Of a stretch of DNA of 64,000 nucleotides, positions 63,937-64,000 are shown piece by piece. Position numbers and translations under genes: made by a program. The DNA is from Bacteriovoracaceae bacterium UBA6200 (GTDB lineage: Bacteria > Bdellovibrionota > Bacteriovoracia > Bacteriovoracales > Bacteriovoracaceae): contig DISW01000003.1 of NCBI GenBank assembly GCA_002422605.1, positions 62,001 to 126,000 on the forward strand, written 5' to 3'. Below the pieces are notes generated by a model. That model had not been told where the DNA came from. It saw only the letters and a list, made by a program, of their open reading frames with translations, and searched no databases. Position 1 is the stretch's first letter; the number at the start of each line of letters is the position of its first letter.

Positions 63937-64000
63937 GCCCTTCCTAAAAAAGTAAGTGACTATATATAAAAATAAAAACTATAAGACAATAATTTTAATT

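Noticed and set aside
1..64000. Insertion sequences, prophage, secondary-metabolite clusters, CRISPR arrays
   Set aside because: No transposase, integrase, phage structural or cas gene and no regularly spaced repeats were seen.

Overview
The window looks like a chromosomal segment from a predatory or predator-related bacterium of the Bdellovibrionota, most likely the Bacteriovorax/Peredibacter branch. This is an inference from gene content and style: many small secreted proteins of unknown function, three overlapping FHA-domain genes with a PP2C phosphatase, a Tad-type TadC protein, minor-pilin-like genes, an L,D-transpeptidase, NagZ, MreB followed by a PilZ gene, a response regulator with a delta-proteobacterial style C-terminal tail, and a Gram-negative envelope set (LolA-like, LpoA-like, beta-barrel). 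Base composition looks low to mid G+C by eye; it was not computed. There are no insertion sequences, prophage genes or CRISPR arrays, and no stretch over 300 bases lacks a gene or RNA. The longest gaps, 39582-39815 and 17052-17284, are divergent-promoter regions.

Layout. 1-5260: envelope and secreted proteins (metalloprotease, YkgJ-type cysteine cluster protein, acidic repeat protein, Gly/Ser-rich protein, FecR-like protein, L,D-transpeptidase). 5373-7551: aroB-aroA. 7582-8576: zinc-ribbon coiled-coil gene and RNase P RNA. 8682-13306: mutY, a compact regulatory locus (VWA-like protein, XRE-type regulator, operator-promoter, pentapeptide-like protein, 26-residue membrane peptide) and lolA-like. 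13374-17051: smc. 17285-18174: tiny genes and a beta-barrel protein. 18291-24867: a secreted protein and four pilin-like genes, with a PepSY-type membrane protein between them. 25022-27118: tRNA-Pro, rdgB, rph, birA. 27109-35799: a minus-strand signalling block (receiver protein, PP2C phosphatase, three FHA proteins, DUF192 protein, TadC). 35892-39581: nagZ, a lipoprotein, a PilZ protein and mreB. 39816-46166: hpt, LpoA-like lipoprotein, dnaJ, dnaK, grpE. 46300-52098: hemW-like, M16 peptidase and three genes of unknown function. 52108-53520: a Fic protein with an operator-like inverted repeat. 53522-56993: a three-subunit acyl-CoA carboxylase. 57075-61251: recQ, a sigma-54 activator and a TlpA-like thioredoxin. 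61315-63936: rplQ, rpoA, rpsK, rpsM, rpmJ and infA.

How they fit together. BirA would biotinylate the carrier protein at 53522, the only biotin acceptor seen here. GrpE, DnaK and DnaJ form one chaperone machine but have terminators after dnaK and dnaJ. MreB, NagZ, the L,D-transpeptidase and the LpoA-like lipoprotein all concern peptidoglycan. The FHA/PP2C/receiver block implies phosphothreonine signalling next to a pilus component, with no kinase in view. The two best candidates for undescribed regulation are the XRE locus, where an 8-bp-arm palindrome fills the 17-bp spacer of a near-consensus promoter, and the Fic gene, with 17-bp arms of an inverted repeat just upstream of its start.
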